A stretch of 59,197 nucleotides of DNA from the NCBI RefSeq assembly GCF_013817345.1, contig NZ_JACDCW010000003.1, positions 1 through 59,197 of the forward strand, given 5' to 3'. Under the pieces are notes generated by a model. That model saw only the letters and a list, made by a program, of their open reading frames with translations, ran no database searches and was not told where the DNA came from. Both the position numbers and the translations under genes were made by a program. Position 1 is the stretch's first letter. Every line of letters starts with the position of its first letter. This document shows positions 1 to 8,543 of this stretch, piece after piece. Source of the stretch: Methylibium sp. Lineage in GTDB: Bacteria; Pseudomonadota; Gammaproteobacteria; Burkholderiales; Burkholderiaceae_C.

Positions 1-250
1 CGTCGGGTGAGCGGCGCAGTGAAGTTAAGGGGGAGGTGTCGGCCGGCAGGCCGACGCCGGAGGACATGAACGGAGCCGGTCGCCCGATGCCCTCGGCAGC
101 TGCGCTGCAGCACCAGCATTGTTGCGTTTGAATGCGGCTTGGTATGAGGGGCCCGGTCTCGCCGCCTCTGCGTCGCTGGCGGCGACAAGCATGCGATCGA
201 CCCGGGGAACGCGCCGGTCAGCAGCCTCGCCGCGGCGGTCCCTGCCCCGC

Positions 251-1300
251 TCAGTGCCCCTTGGCCTGAGCCTTCATGCCGTCGAGCAGCGCATCGTGGA
301 AGGCCTTCGGATCCTGGATCTGCGGCGCATGGCCAAGCTGTTCGAATTCGACCAGCCTTGAACCGGGAATCGCCGCCGCCGCACGTTTGCCCAGCTCGGC
401 ATAGTTGCCCAAGCGCGCCTTGAGCGGCGCCGGCGCACGGTCCTTGCCGATCGCCGTGGTGTCCTTGTGGCCGATGATCAGCAGCGTGGGCACCTCGATC
501 TCACCGAACTCGTGAACGACCGGCTGCGTGAAGATCATGTCGTACACCTTGGCCGAGTTCCACGCGACGATGTGCTTGCCCGGACCCTCGTTCAAACCGG
601 CGAGCATCTGCACCCAGCGCTCGTACTCGGGCTTCCACTGGCCAGCGTAATAGGTTGCCTGCTCGTAGCGGCGGATGCCCTCGGCACTCGTCTTCAGCTC
701 GCGCTCGTACCACTGATCGATGCTGATCCAGGGCACGCCCTCGGCCTGCCAGTCTTCCAGGCCGATCGGCGCGACGAGCACGAGCTGCTCGGTCTGCGCC
801 GGATGCATGAGGGCGTAACGCACTGCCAGCATGCCGCCGGTCGGATGGCCGATGACGGCCGCGCGCTCGATGCCGAGCGAGGCGAGCAGTTCGCGCGTGC
901 TATGCGCCAGCTGCTGAAAGCTGAACTGGTAGCGCTGCGGCTTGCTCGACTTGCAGAAGCCGATCTGGTCGGGCGCGATGACCCGGTAACCGGCCTGGCT
1001 CAGCGCGTCGATCGTGCCTTGCCAGGTCGCGGCGCAGAAGTTCTTGCCGTGCAGCAGCACGGCGGTGCGGCCGTTGGCCTGGGCGCCGTCCTCGGGCTTG
1101 ACGTCCATGTAGGCCATCTGCAGCGGCTGGCCCTGCGAAGTGAAGCGAAAGCGCTGGACCGGATGCGGATAGTCGAAGCCTTCGAGCTCCGGGCCATAAC
1201 TCGGCGGACCGTTCTTCGCCGGGCCGGCCACCTGTGCGCATGCGACGAGCGAAAAGGCTGCAGCAAGCAGCCCTGCTGAAAAGGGGCGCGGCAAATGCAT
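251..1300 (-). CDS. alpha/beta hydrolase-fold lipoprotein, nucleophile replaced
   Basis: 349 aa. The N-terminus is a lipoprotein signal with a lipobox near residues 18-21 (LVAC), so the protein is probably anchored in an envelope membrane. The body is an alpha/beta hydrolase: oxyanion-hole region LLHGKNF near residue 83, a cap domain in the middle, an acid-loop segment IIGHKDTT, and a C-terminal histidine in LGHAPQ. The nucleophile elbow reads GHPTGG where the family has GHSxGG, so the expected catalytic Ser is a Pro. The CAT/CCG codons there are unambiguous on the minus strand. It lies 9 bp downstream of the GntR gene on the same strand and may be cotranscribed. The fold is clear; activity is doubtful and the substrate unknown. 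Confidence 0.85.
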   Translation of the reverse strand: MHLPRPFSAGLLAAAFSLVACAQVAGPAKNGPPSYGPELEGFDYPHPVQRFRFTSQGQPLQMAYMDVKPEDGAQANGRTAVLLHGKNFCAATWQGTIDALSQAGYRVIAPDQIGFCKSSKPQRYQFSFQQLAHSTRELLASLGIERAAVIGHPTGGMLAVRYALMHPAQTEQLVLVAPIGLEDWQAEGVPWISIDQWYERELKTSAEGIRRYEQATYYAGQWKPEYERWVQMLAGLNEGPGKHIVAWNSAKVYDMIFTQPVVHEFGEIEVPTLLIIGHKDTTAIGKDRAPAPLKARLGNYAELGKRAAAAIPGSRLVEFEQLGHAPQIQDPKAFHDALLDGMKAQAKGH

Positions 1301-1309
1301 GGTCGGGCC

Positions 1310-2062
1310 TCAGATGTCGAGCGACACGGTGGCCTTGGTGAAGGCCTCGATGTTGTCGAGCAAGGCGTCGAGCGCCTGCGCCGCACCGGCTTCGTCGCGC
1401 TGCGCGATCGCCTGCGCGAGCCGGCTGTGCAGCTTGGCCATGGCGGGCAGATCGGCCGCCTGCTTGTAGTGCAGGAACCAGAAGCGGCGCGAGAGACCGT
1501 GCATCAGCCCCATGGCGCCAGCGGCGAACTCGTTGCGCGCCGCGCGCAGGCTCAGGTCGTTGAACTCCTTGTCCGCGCGCATGAAGGCGGTTTCGTCACC
1601 GCTGCGCGCGGCCGCTGCGAATTCCTTGGCCAGGCGCTCGAAATGGTCGAGCTCCTCGGCGCTGGCGCGGCGGGCGGCGCAGCGGGCGATCAGGCGCTCG
1701 ACTTCGCGGCGCGTTTCCAGCAACCGGAGCTGCTTGCGGATGTCGATCTCGGAGACGAGGTTGCCGCGCTGCGGCAGGATCGACACGAGATGCTCGCGCG
1801 AGAGGCGCTGCAACGCTTCGCGCACCGGCGTGCGGCCGATGCCGAGGCGCTGCGACAACTCCGCCTCGCTGATGGCAACGCCGGGTGCGAGCTGCAGGGT
1901 GACGATGAGCTCTTCGATCTTGCCGTAGGCCTGGCGCGTCAGCGTCTGCGCTTTCGGCGGCGGCTCCCCGTTCTTCACTGCCCCACTGCCGTTGACCGGT
2001 GCCGGCCGCTGGCGCGCGAGCCGTGCGCGCGGTGCCGCCGAAGAAGAGGTTCTGCTGGGCAT
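1310..2062 (-). CDS. GntR-family (FCD-type) transcriptional regulator
   Basis: 250 aa. It has an N-terminal winged helix (residues about 40-105, with the recognition-helix segment LGIGRTPVREALQRL) and a C-terminal all-helical FCD domain (about 115-235). The first 35 residues are a basic, disordered-looking extension. FCD regulators sense small organic acids, and a GntR-type protein (MdcY) represses malonate decarboxylase genes in Acinetobacter. Its position between the hydrolase gene and the mdc cluster makes it a reasonable candidate regulator of one or both. That link is inferred from position only. The start is the ATG at 2062; no strong alternative is visible. Confidence 0.88.
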   Translation of the reverse strand: MPSRTSSSAAPRARLARQRPAPVNGSGAVKNGEPPPKAQTLTRQAYGKIEELIVTLQLAPGVAISEAELSQRLGIGRTPVREALQRLSREHLVSILPQRGNLVSEIDIRKQLRLLETRREVERLIARCAARRASAEELDHFERLAKEFAAAARSGDETAFMRADKEFNDLSLRAARNEFAAGAMGLMHGLSRRFWFLHYKQAADLPAMAKLHSRLAQAIAQRDEAGAAQALDALLDNIEAFTKATVSLDI

Positions 2063-2171
2063 GGGGTGGGTCCGTTTCGGCCCGTGATAGAAACCGAAAA
2101 CATACTGCTGATGTGCCGGCGATTATGCGGTGCACAGGCTCGCAACCGCCCCGCGCCGCACCCGCCAAGGC

Positions 2172-2987
2172 TCACATCGCCATGGCGCCGCGCTCCTCGC
2201 TGTTGAGCACCGGCCCGTCGAGCGTGACACGCGTGTTCTGCACGTCGTCGTTGCGAAAGCGCGCGACGATGGGCTTGAGCTCTTCCTTGACGTGCTTCTC
2301 GCTGCGACCATTGAACAAGTGGCCGAGCAGCCCGCGTTTCAGGTCGCTGGTACCCATGAACCAGTCGGCGATCGGGTACGAGAGGTTCATGTTGTACTTC
2401 ATCATGATTCCCATGTTGTGGTGCGCCGTGTGGTGGCGCCGGATCGTGTTGACGAAGGGCATGTTGCGGGTGAACCAGTTGTCGTGGACGTGGCAGCAGT
2501 AGTGGAAGGTCTCGTAGTTCAGGTACATGCCCACCATGGTGATGAAGACGATGTAGCCAGCGTTCGGGTTGATCGCCAGGCTGGCCAGGTAGCCCAGCGT
2601 GCCGCCGCCGATGCCCAGCACGATCAGCACGCGCCAAGGGAAGAACACGATGCGGAACTCGCGGGTCGAGTCGATGGTGACGTCGTTGTCGGTGAAGTAC
2701 TGGTGGTGCTCGCGGGTGTGGCGCTCGTAGATCGCGCGCAGCGCGAACACGTCGATGCGCCGGTGCATCACGAAGGTGTGCATGGCCCACTCGACGAAGT
2801 TGCCCGCCAGGAACACCGGCACCACCAGCGCCCATTCCCAGGTCGGATTCTGTAGTTGCGTGGCGCAGTACCAGATGGCGCCGATGCCGGCGGCATACAT
2901 CACCGCGATGTGCACCAGCCCGTTGTAGAGCGGGCTGACCTTGGACATGTACTGCGCGCGGAACTTGCGCTGGCGGTCGGTCATCAT
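2172..2987 (-). CDS. sterol desaturase / fatty acid hydroxylase superfamily membrane protein
   Basis: 271 aa integral membrane protein with the histidine clusters of the di-iron fatty acid hydroxylase superfamily: HTFVMHRR near residue 70, ERHTREHHQYF near 90, and RRHHTAHH near 185. Several hydrophobic segments (about 25-65 and 115-160) place the di-iron site at the cytoplasmic face. The family hydroxylates or desaturates lipids and sterols; the substrate here cannot be deduced. It is preceded by a purine-rich ribosome site (GGAGAC) just upstream of two consecutive ATG codons. It is transcribed divergently from the Bug-mdc genes across an AT-rich intergenic stretch that may hold shared control sites. 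Confidence 0.85.
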   Translation of the reverse strand: MMTDRQRKFRAQYMSKVSPLYNGLVHIAVMYAAGIGAIWYCATQLQNPTWEWALVVPVFLAGNFVEWAMHTFVMHRRIDVFALRAIYERHTREHHQYFTDNDVTIDSTREFRIVFFPWRVLIVLGIGGGTLGYLASLAINPNAGYIVFITMVGMYLNYETFHYCCHVHDNWFTRNMPFVNTIRRHHTAHHNMGIMMKYNMNLSYPIADWFMGTSDLKRGLLGHLFNGRSEKHVKEELKPIVARFRNDDVQNTRVTLDGPVLNSEERGAMAM

Positions 2988-3094
2988 GGCGGTCTCCTGG
3001 AAATGCGATGTGGCACTGATATATTAGTAAGGTACGGCGCATTTGTCAAGGCGCTCTGCCCAATGTGCCCGCTATGGTTTGTACCGATACCGCA

Positions 3095-3117
3095 CTAGCG
3101 TATCACTAACATACTAG
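3095..3117. promoter_or_regulatory. imperfect palindrome in divergent promoter region
   Basis: An AT-rich patch between the desaturase-like gene and the Bug gene contains an imperfect inverted repeat: arms CTAG-GTAT and ATAC-TAG around CACTAAC. A second AT-rich patch with TATATTAG lies at about 3017-3030. Such symmetry in a divergent promoter suits the operator of a dimeric regulator, with the nearby GntR protein as first candidate. No binding motif is proven. Confidence 0.35.
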
Positions 3118-3256
3118 CACCATGGAAGACATGTCACGGGCGGCCAAGCGCACCCCGGCCCTCTCGGGCGGACATGGCGAAGGCGCATCAGCGCTCCACC
3201 CATAGGCCCCGGCGCGACGCTGCGGCACATCCACCACCCGCAAGGAGACAGAGCCC

Positions 3257-4240
3257 ATGAGATCCGAACGCAGAAAAGTCCTCACCTACCTCGGTGCGGG
3301 CGCAGCGTCGCTGGCCTTCCCGTATGCCCGCGCACAGGACTGGCCGAGCAAGCCGGTCAAGCTCGTCATCGGCTACAGCACCGGCGGCGCCACGGATGCG
3401 ACCGCCCGCCTCGTCGGCCGGGGGCTAGAGGCAAGCCTCGGCCAGCCCATCGTCTACGAATACAAGCCCGGCGCCGGCGCTTCGCTCGGGGCCGAGTACG
3501 TGGCGCGTGCCGAGCCGGACGGCTACACGATCGGGCTCACCGACACCGGCCCGATGAGCATCATGCCGAACCTGCGCAAGCTGAGCTACGACCCCGTCAA
3601 GGACTTCACGCCGCTGTCGTATGTGTGCGAGACCGGCCTGGTGGTGCTCGTGCACCCCAGCGTTCCCGCGAAAAACCTCGACGAACTCGTCGCGCTGCTG
3701 AAGGCTTCGCCCGACAAGTACAACTACGCCAGCTCGGGCGTCGGTTCGGTGCATCACCTGGCCGGCGAGCTCTTCAAGATCAAGGCCGGCGTGAAGGCGA
3801 TGCACGTGCCCTATCGTGGTGCGGGCCCGGCGCTCACCGACCTGATCGCCGGCCAGGTTCCGATCATGTTCGCCACCATCGGCCCGGCGCTGCCCATGAT
3901 CGCCAGCGGCAAGGCTCGCGCCCTGGGCGTCACGTCGGCCAAGCGCTCGAGCGCGCTGCCGGACGTGCCCACGCTGGCCGAGCAGGGCCTGCCGGGCTAC
4001 GACGCCTCGCTCAAGTTCTCGCTCGTCGCGCCCGCCGGGCTGCCCGCACCGATTGCGGCTCGCCTGCAGTCTGACCTCCAGAAGATCGTCGCCGACCCCG
4101 AGCTCGCGAAGGCCCTCCAGAAGCTGGGCAACGACGACATCGGGCCGCGCACGCCGAAGGAAGTCACCGAGATCACGCGCGACGACCTGAAGAAGTGGGG
4201 CTCGGTCATTCGTGAAGCCGGGATCACGCTGGACAGTTGA
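3257..4240 (+). CDS. Bug-family periplasmic solute-binding protein (TctC-like)
   Basis: 327 aa, the normal length for the Bordetella uptake gene (Bug/TctC) family. A signal peptide with an RR pair (residues about 4-26, cleavage after ARA) precedes the mature start DWPSKPVKLVIGYSTGG. The hallmark segments are present: VIGYSTGGATDATAR for ligand carboxylate binding, GAGASLGAEYVARAEPDGYT, and HVPYRGAGPALTDLIAGQV. The family binds small carboxylates. It starts the rightward transcript with its stop only 13 bp before mdcA, so it probably delivers malonate or a related diacid. No TctA/TctB membrane subunits or MadLM/MdcLM carrier are visible here. An ATG with an AAGGAGA ribosome site supports the start. 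Confidence 0.9.
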   Translation: MRSERRKVLTYLGAGAASLAFPYARAQDWPSKPVKLVIGYSTGGATDATARLVGRGLEASLGQPIVYEYKPGAGASLGAEYVARAEPDGYTIGLTDTGPMSIMPNLRKLSYDPVKDFTPLSYVCETGLVVLVHPSVPAKNLDELVALLKASPDKYNYASSGVGSVHHLAGELFKIKAGVKAMHVPYRGAGPALTDLIAGQVPIMFATIGPALPMIASGKARALGVTSAKRSSALPDVPTLAEQGLPGYDASLKFSLVAPAGLPAPIAARLQSDLQKIVADPELAKALQKLGNDDIGPRTPKEVTEITRDDLKKWGSVIREAGITLDS

Positions 4241-4253
4241 GCGATCCGGCCCA

Positions 4254-5918
4254 ATGACTCCGATTCAGCACGATCCCCAACGGCGCTGGGACACCCTCGC
4301 ACAGGACCGCAACGCGCGTCTTGCTCGGGCTGGTGAACTCGTCGCCGGCAAGGTGGTCGGCGCTGCCGATGCCATTGCCCTGCTCGAAGCGGTGCTGCAG
4401 CCCCACGACCGCGTGTGCATCGAAGGCAACAACCAGAAGCACGCCGATTTCCTTTCGGCCTGTCTCGCGAAAGTGGACCCGGCGCGCGTACACGGGCTGC
4501 ACATCGTGCAGTCCAACCTTGCACTGGCGTCGCACCTCGATGTGTTCGAGCGCGGCATCGCGGCCAAGCTCGACTTCTGCTATTCGGGCGAGCAAGGCGT
4601 GCGCATGGGCCGACTCATCAAGGAAGGCCGCATCCAGGTCGGCGCCATCCACACCTACCTGGAGCTGTACAGCCGCTACTTCGTCGACCTGACGCCGCGC
4701 GTGGCCTTTGTCGCGGCGCAGAGCGCCGATGCGCAGGGCAACCTGTACACCGGCCCGAACACCGAGGACACGCCGGCAGTGGTGGAAGGCACCGCCTTCA
4801 AGAGCGGCATCGTGATCGCCCAGGTGAACGAGATCGTCGAGCGCGTGCCGCGCGTCGACGTGCCGGCCGACTGGGTGTCCTTCGTCGTCAAGTCGCCCAA
4901 GCCGCACTACATCGAGCCGATCTTCACGCGCGATCCGGCGCAAATCAGCGAGATCCAGGTGCTGATGGCGATGATGGTCATCAAGGGCCTGTACGCGCCC
5001 TACCAGGTGAAGCGGCTCAACCACGGCATCGGCTTCGACACGGCGGCCATCGAGCTGATTCTGCCGACCTATGCCGAGTCGCTGGGGCTGAAGGACCAGA
5101 TCTGCGAATACATGAGCGTCAATCCCTGCCCGACGCTCATTCCCGCCATCGAAGCGGGCTTCATCAAGGGCATTCACTGCGCCGGCTCCGAGCTCGGCAT
5201 GGAGCGCTACATCGAGCAGCGCTCCGACGTCTTCTTCACCGGCCCCGACGGCTCGATGCGCTCGAACCGCGCGTTCTGCCAACTGGCCGGCCACTATGCC
5301 GACCTGTTCATCGGCTCCACGCTGCAGATCGACCTGGAAGGCAACTCGTCCACCGCCACGCTCAACCGCATCGCCGGCTTCGGCGGCGCGCCCAACTTCG
5401 GCTGCGAGTCGCGCGGGCGCCGGCATTCGAGCCCGCCGTGGCTCAGGGCCGGTGCCGAAAGCGCCGGCAGCCCGTCGAGCATGCCGCGCGGGCGCAAGCT
5501 GGTCGTGCAGCTGGTCGAGACCTTCCGCGACAAGATGCAGCCCACCTTCGTGGAACGGCTCGATGCCTGGCAACTGAAGGAAGACTTCGGCCTGGACCTG
5601 CCTCCGGTAATGGTCTATGGCGACGACCTCACACACATCGTCACCGAGGAAGGCATCGCCCATCTGCACCGCTGCGCCACGCTGCGCGAGCGCGAGCAGG
5701 CGATTCGCGGGGTGGCCGGCTACACGCCGGTCGGCCTGGCGCGCGACCGCCGCGAGGTCGATAACCTGCGCGACAAGGGCATCGTCCAGCGGCCCGAAGA
5801 CCTGGGCATCGATGCGCGCCTGGCCACGCGCGACCTGCTCGCCGCCAAGTCGATCAAGGAGCTGGTGCGCTGGTCGGGCGGTCTCTACGATCCGCCGAAG
5901 CGGTTTCGCAACTGGTGA
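4254..5918 (+). CDS. mdcA: malonate decarboxylase alpha subunit (acetyl-S-ACP:malonate ACP transferase)
   Basis: 554 aa, matching MdcA length. MdcA exchanges acetyl for malonyl on the acyl-carrier subunit in biotin-independent malonate decarboxylase. Recognisable CoA-transferase-like segments include IEGNNQKHADFLS, YSGEQGVRMGRLIKEGRIQ, the QSADAQGNLYTGPNTEDTP stretch, and the C-terminal GFGGAPNFG plus PRGRKLVVQLVETF. The ATG at 4254, encoding MTPIQHD, is preferred because an upstream in-frame start would overlap the Bug gene. It is the first gene of a tightly packed mdcACDEGBH operon. Confidence 0.95.
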   Translation: MTPIQHDPQRRWDTLAQDRNARLARAGELVAGKVVGAADAIALLEAVLQPHDRVCIEGNNQKHADFLSACLAKVDPARVHGLHIVQSNLALASHLDVFERGIAAKLDFCYSGEQGVRMGRLIKEGRIQVGAIHTYLELYSRYFVDLTPRVAFVAAQSADAQGNLYTGPNTEDTPAVVEGTAFKSGIVIAQVNEIVERVPRVDVPADWVSFVVKSPKPHYIEPIFTRDPAQISEIQVLMAMMVIKGLYAPYQVKRLNHGIGFDTAAIELILPTYAESLGLKDQICEYMSVNPCPTLIPAIEAGFIKGIHCAGSELGMERYIEQRSDVFFTGPDGSMRSNRAFCQLAGHYADLFIGSTLQIDLEGNSSTATLNRIAGFGGAPNFGCESRGRRHSSPPWLRAGAESAGSPSSMPRGRKLVVQLVETFRDKMQPTFVERLDAWQLKEDFGLDLPPVMVYGDDLTHIVTEEGIAHLHRCATLREREQAIRGVAGYTPVGLARDRREVDNLRDKGIVQRPEDLGIDARLATRDLLAAKSIKELVRWSGGLYDPPKRFRNW

Positions 5919-5923
5919 GCACG

Positions 5924-6229
5924 ATGGAACACCTGCAATACGAATTCGGACCCTTCACGCCTGCATCCGGCACAGCAAACACGCTGGTCGGCGTGGTCGG
6001 CTCGGGGAACATGGAAGTGCTGTTCGAGCCGCGCGCCTTGGGCGGCATGATCCGCTTCGTGATCGACACGTCGATCTCGGGATTCGATCCGACATGGCGT
6101 GCCGTGCTGGAAGCCTTTGCCGAGCGGCACCGCGTCGGCGACTTGCTGGTCACCATCAACGATGCGGGTGCCACCCCGTCGGTCGTGGCGCTTCGCCTGG
6201 CGCAAGCCGCCGAAGAATTGAGGGTTTGA
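5924..6229 (+). CDS. mdcC: malonate decarboxylase acyl carrier protein (delta subunit)
   Basis: 101 aa. It carries the 2'-(5''-triphosphoribosyl)-3'-dephospho-CoA prosthetic group to which malonyl and acetyl are bound. The conserved N-terminal segment VGVVGSGNMEVLFEP contains the serine used for cofactor attachment in this family. A GTG at 5915 overlaps the mdcA stop and would add three residues. The ATG at 5924 is preferred because it gives the family-type N-terminus MEHLQYEF. The stop is one base before the mdcD start. Confidence 0.92.
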   Translation: MEHLQYEFGPFTPASGTANTLVGVVGSGNMEVLFEPRALGGMIRFVIDTSISGFDPTWRAVLEAFAERHRVGDLLVTINDAGATPSVVALRLAQAAEELRV

Positions 6230-6230
6230 A

Positions 6231-7148
6231 ATGGATGCCCATCCACCCCATGCCGTCACGCCACTGAGCTTTTACGAGGCTACGGCACGCCAGCGGGTGC
6301 GCGGCCTGTTCGACCCGGGCTCGGTGACGGAAATCCTGCCGCCGCAGCAGCGCGTGATCAGCCCTCATCTGGCGGCGCTGGGTCTGCCGACCGCCTTCGA
6401 CGACGGCGTCATGATCGGCCACGCACGGCTCGAAGGCCGCACGGTGCTGTTCGCCTCCGAAGAGCCGGACTTCATGGGCGGCTCCGTCGGTGAAGTGCAC
6501 GGCGCCAAGCTGACCGGCCTGCTCCTGCGCGCCGCCCGTGACAAGCCCGACGCGGTGGTGCTGCTGCTCGACACCGGCGGCGTGCGACTGCACGAGGCCA
6601 ATGCGGGGCTGATCGCGATCTCTGAGATCCAGCGCGCGGTGTTCGATGCACGTTCCGCGGGCGTGGTCGTCATCGTCGTGTGTGCCGGCCGCAACGGCTG
6701 CTACGGCGGCCTGGGCATCGTCGCGCGCGGCTGCGACCACATCGTGATGACCGAAGAAGGCCGCCACTCGGTGTCGGGGCCGGAGGTGATCGAATCGCAG
6801 AAGGGCGTCGAGGAGTTCGATGCCACCGACCGCGCGCTGGTGTGGCGAACGATGGGCGGCAAGCACCGTTACCTGATCGGCGAGGCCGACGCGTTCGCTC
6901 TCGACAGCATGGAAGATCTCCGCCGCGCGGTGGCCGCATTCTTCGACAAGCCCGTCGCGCTGAATCTGGAAACGGTGCGCCTTGAACACCAGGCGCTCGA
7001 AAGACGGTTGCAACGCTTCGGCACGGCCCTTGATGCCACCGACATCTGGGCCGGCCTGGGCGTGCGCGATACGGTCGGCTTGCCGATGCTGGACAAGGAC
7101 GACTTCGTGTCCATGGCCGATGCACTGCGAGAGCGTTCCGATGCCTGA
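6231..7148 (+). CDS. mdcD: malonate decarboxylase beta subunit
   Basis: 305 aa, carboxyltransferase (crotonase-like) fold. With MdcE it decarboxylates malonyl-S-ACP to acetyl-S-ACP. Diagnostic segments are the N-terminal ARQRVRGLFDPGSVTEILPP, EEPDFMGGSVGEVHGAKLTG, LLLDTGGVRLHEANAGL, and the glycine-rich NGCYGGLGI oxyanion region. It starts one base after mdcC and overlaps mdcE by 8 bp, so translation is probably coupled. Confidence 0.95.
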   Translation: MDAHPPHAVTPLSFYEATARQRVRGLFDPGSVTEILPPQQRVISPHLAALGLPTAFDDGVMIGHARLEGRTVLFASEEPDFMGGSVGEVHGAKLTGLLLRAARDKPDAVVLLLDTGGVRLHEANAGLIAISEIQRAVFDARSAGVVVIVVCAGRNGCYGGLGIVARGCDHIVMTEEGRHSVSGPEVIESQKGVEEFDATDRALVWRTMGGKHRYLIGEADAFALDSMEDLRRAVAAFFDKPVALNLETVRLEHQALERRLQRFGTALDATDIWAGLGVRDTVGLPMLDKDDFVSMADALRERSDA

Positions 7149-7845
7149 GGTCATGAGCCTGTGCGACAAGCTGTTCCCCGACGGCCACGATGTGAACGCC
7201 GAGGGCGACCTCGTCCGCGGCACCGGCACCACCCCGCAAGGGCCGGTGGCCGTGATCGGCACGCGCAACCACGCTGGCATCGGCGTCGATCTCGCGTTCG
7301 CGCTGGCAACCGAGGTGCTGCAGGTCGTCGAGCGTTTTCCGAAGCGTCCGATCCTGATGCTCGTCGACACGCAGGGGCAGCAACTCTCGCGCCGCGACGA
7401 GTTGCTCGGCAACGGTGGTTATCTGGCGCACCTGGCCAAGTGCTTCGAGGTCGCACGGCTGCAAGGGCACTTGCTGCTCAGCCTCGTTTACGGCGAGGCG
7501 GTCAGCGGTGGCTACCTGGCGCTCGGCATGATTGCCGACCGCGCCTACGCGCTCACCGACGCGCATATCCGGGTGATGGCGTTGCCGGCGATGTCGCGCA
7601 TCACGCAAATCCCGATCGAAGAGTTGCAGGAGCTGTGCCGCACCTCGGCCATCTTCGGCCCCGGCGTCGACAACTACCAGCGGCTGGGCGCCGTCGAGGA
7701 CGTATGGGCGGGCGATCTGGCGGCCGCACTCGTCAAGGCGCTTCGCGCGCCGGCCGACGGGGACCGGCGCGCACAGCTCGGCGCCGAGCGTGGTGGCCGT
7801 GTGCATGCCGAGCGCGTCATCGCTGCCGTGCTGGCGGCGCCCTGA
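7141..7845 (+). CDS. mdcE: malonate decarboxylase gamma subunit
   Basis: 234 aa. It partners MdcD in the decarboxylase heterodimer. Typical segments are GTGTTPQGPVAVIGTRNHA, LMLVDTQGQQLSRRDELLG, and the GEAVSGGYLALGMIADRAYA carboxyltransferase motif. The ATG at 7141 lies inside the end of mdcD (8-bp overlap) and is in the frame that gives the family N-terminus; longer in-frame extensions run into mdcD coding sequence. It ends 11 bp before mdcG. Confidence 0.92.
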   Translation: MPEVMSLCDKLFPDGHDVNAEGDLVRGTGTTPQGPVAVIGTRNHAGIGVDLAFALATEVLQVVERFPKRPILMLVDTQGQQLSRRDELLGNGGYLAHLAKCFEVARLQGHLLLSLVYGEAVSGGYLALGMIADRAYALTDAHIRVMALPAMSRITQIPIEELQELCRTSAIFGPGVDNYQRLGAVEDVWAGDLAAALVKALRAPADGDRRAQLGAERGGRVHAERVIAAVLAAP

Positions 7846-7856
7846 ACACCGCGGTC

Positions 7857-8543
7857 ATGGCGATGTCGAGCCCCGCTCGCGCACTGCGCCATCGGCGGGT
7901 ATGGCTCACGCCGGCGCTGAGCCGAGGCGATGTGGCGGGGTGCGAGGAGCCGGCGGCTATCGATCGGGTGATCGACTGGGCCCGCAAGGGCCGGCCGGTG
8001 ATCGGGCGCGGCGCCCTGCCCCACGACACGCCCGACCTGCTGCCGCTGGGCCTGGCATGGATCGAAGCCGGCCGGCGCCTGCGCCTCTCGTTCTGCGTCC
8101 CGATGCACGCCGTTGAACGCATCGAGGAGCCGTTGCCGCTCGCCGAGGTGGCGCCCACCCTGCCGCCGGCGATGCGCAGCTCGGCGATGCGCCTGGTGCA
8201 GTTCGCCGTTGACATCGGCATGCCACTGCGGGTCTATGGCTCCGTGTTCTGGCAGCACACGAGCGGTGAGGCCTACCTGCACGACCACTCCGACCTGGAC
8301 CTGCTAGCTCAACCGGAGACGGCCGACGATGCGAAGCGTTGGCTGGACGCGCTCGAGCTCACCGAGGCGACCTCTGCCGTGCGGATCGACGGAGAAGTCG
8401 AGCTGCCGACCGGCGAAGCCGTGGCGTGGCGAGAACTGGCTGCGGCCAGCGAAAAGATCCTCGTCAAGTCGGACGCGGGGCCGAGCCTGCGCCCGCGTGC
8501 AAGCGTCTGGTCGGCGTGGGCACCGGTGGCTCAGCCATGTTGA
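7857..8543 (+). CDS. mdcG: malonate decarboxylase holo-ACP synthase (phosphoribosyl-dephospho-CoA transferase)
   Basis: 228 aa. It transfers the triphosphoribosyl-dephospho-CoA prosthetic group onto MdcC. A nucleotidyltransferase-like signature, VYGSVFWQ followed by DHSDLDLL (residues about 125-150), supplies the GS and DxD metal-site residues typical of MdcG. The N-terminal HRRVWL and WARKGRPVIGRG segments also fit. The ATG at 7857 is used; 7863 is an alternative two codons later. The stop overlaps the mdcB start by 7 bp. Confidence 0.9.
   Translation: MAMSSPARALRHRRVWLTPALSRGDVAGCEEPAAIDRVIDWARKGRPVIGRGALPHDTPDLLPLGLAWIEAGRRLRLSFCVPMHAVERIEEPLPLAEVAPTLPPAMRSSAMRLVQFAVDIGMPLRVYGSVFWQHTSGEAYLHDHSDLDLLAQPETADDAKRWLDALELTEATSAVRIDGEVELPTGEAVAWRELAAASEKILVKSDAGPSLRPRASVWSAWAPVAQPC

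Noticed and set aside
4224-5669. Long open frame antisense to mdcA
   Set aside because: GC-rich antisense frame; mdcA on the plus strand is a clear family match over its whole length.
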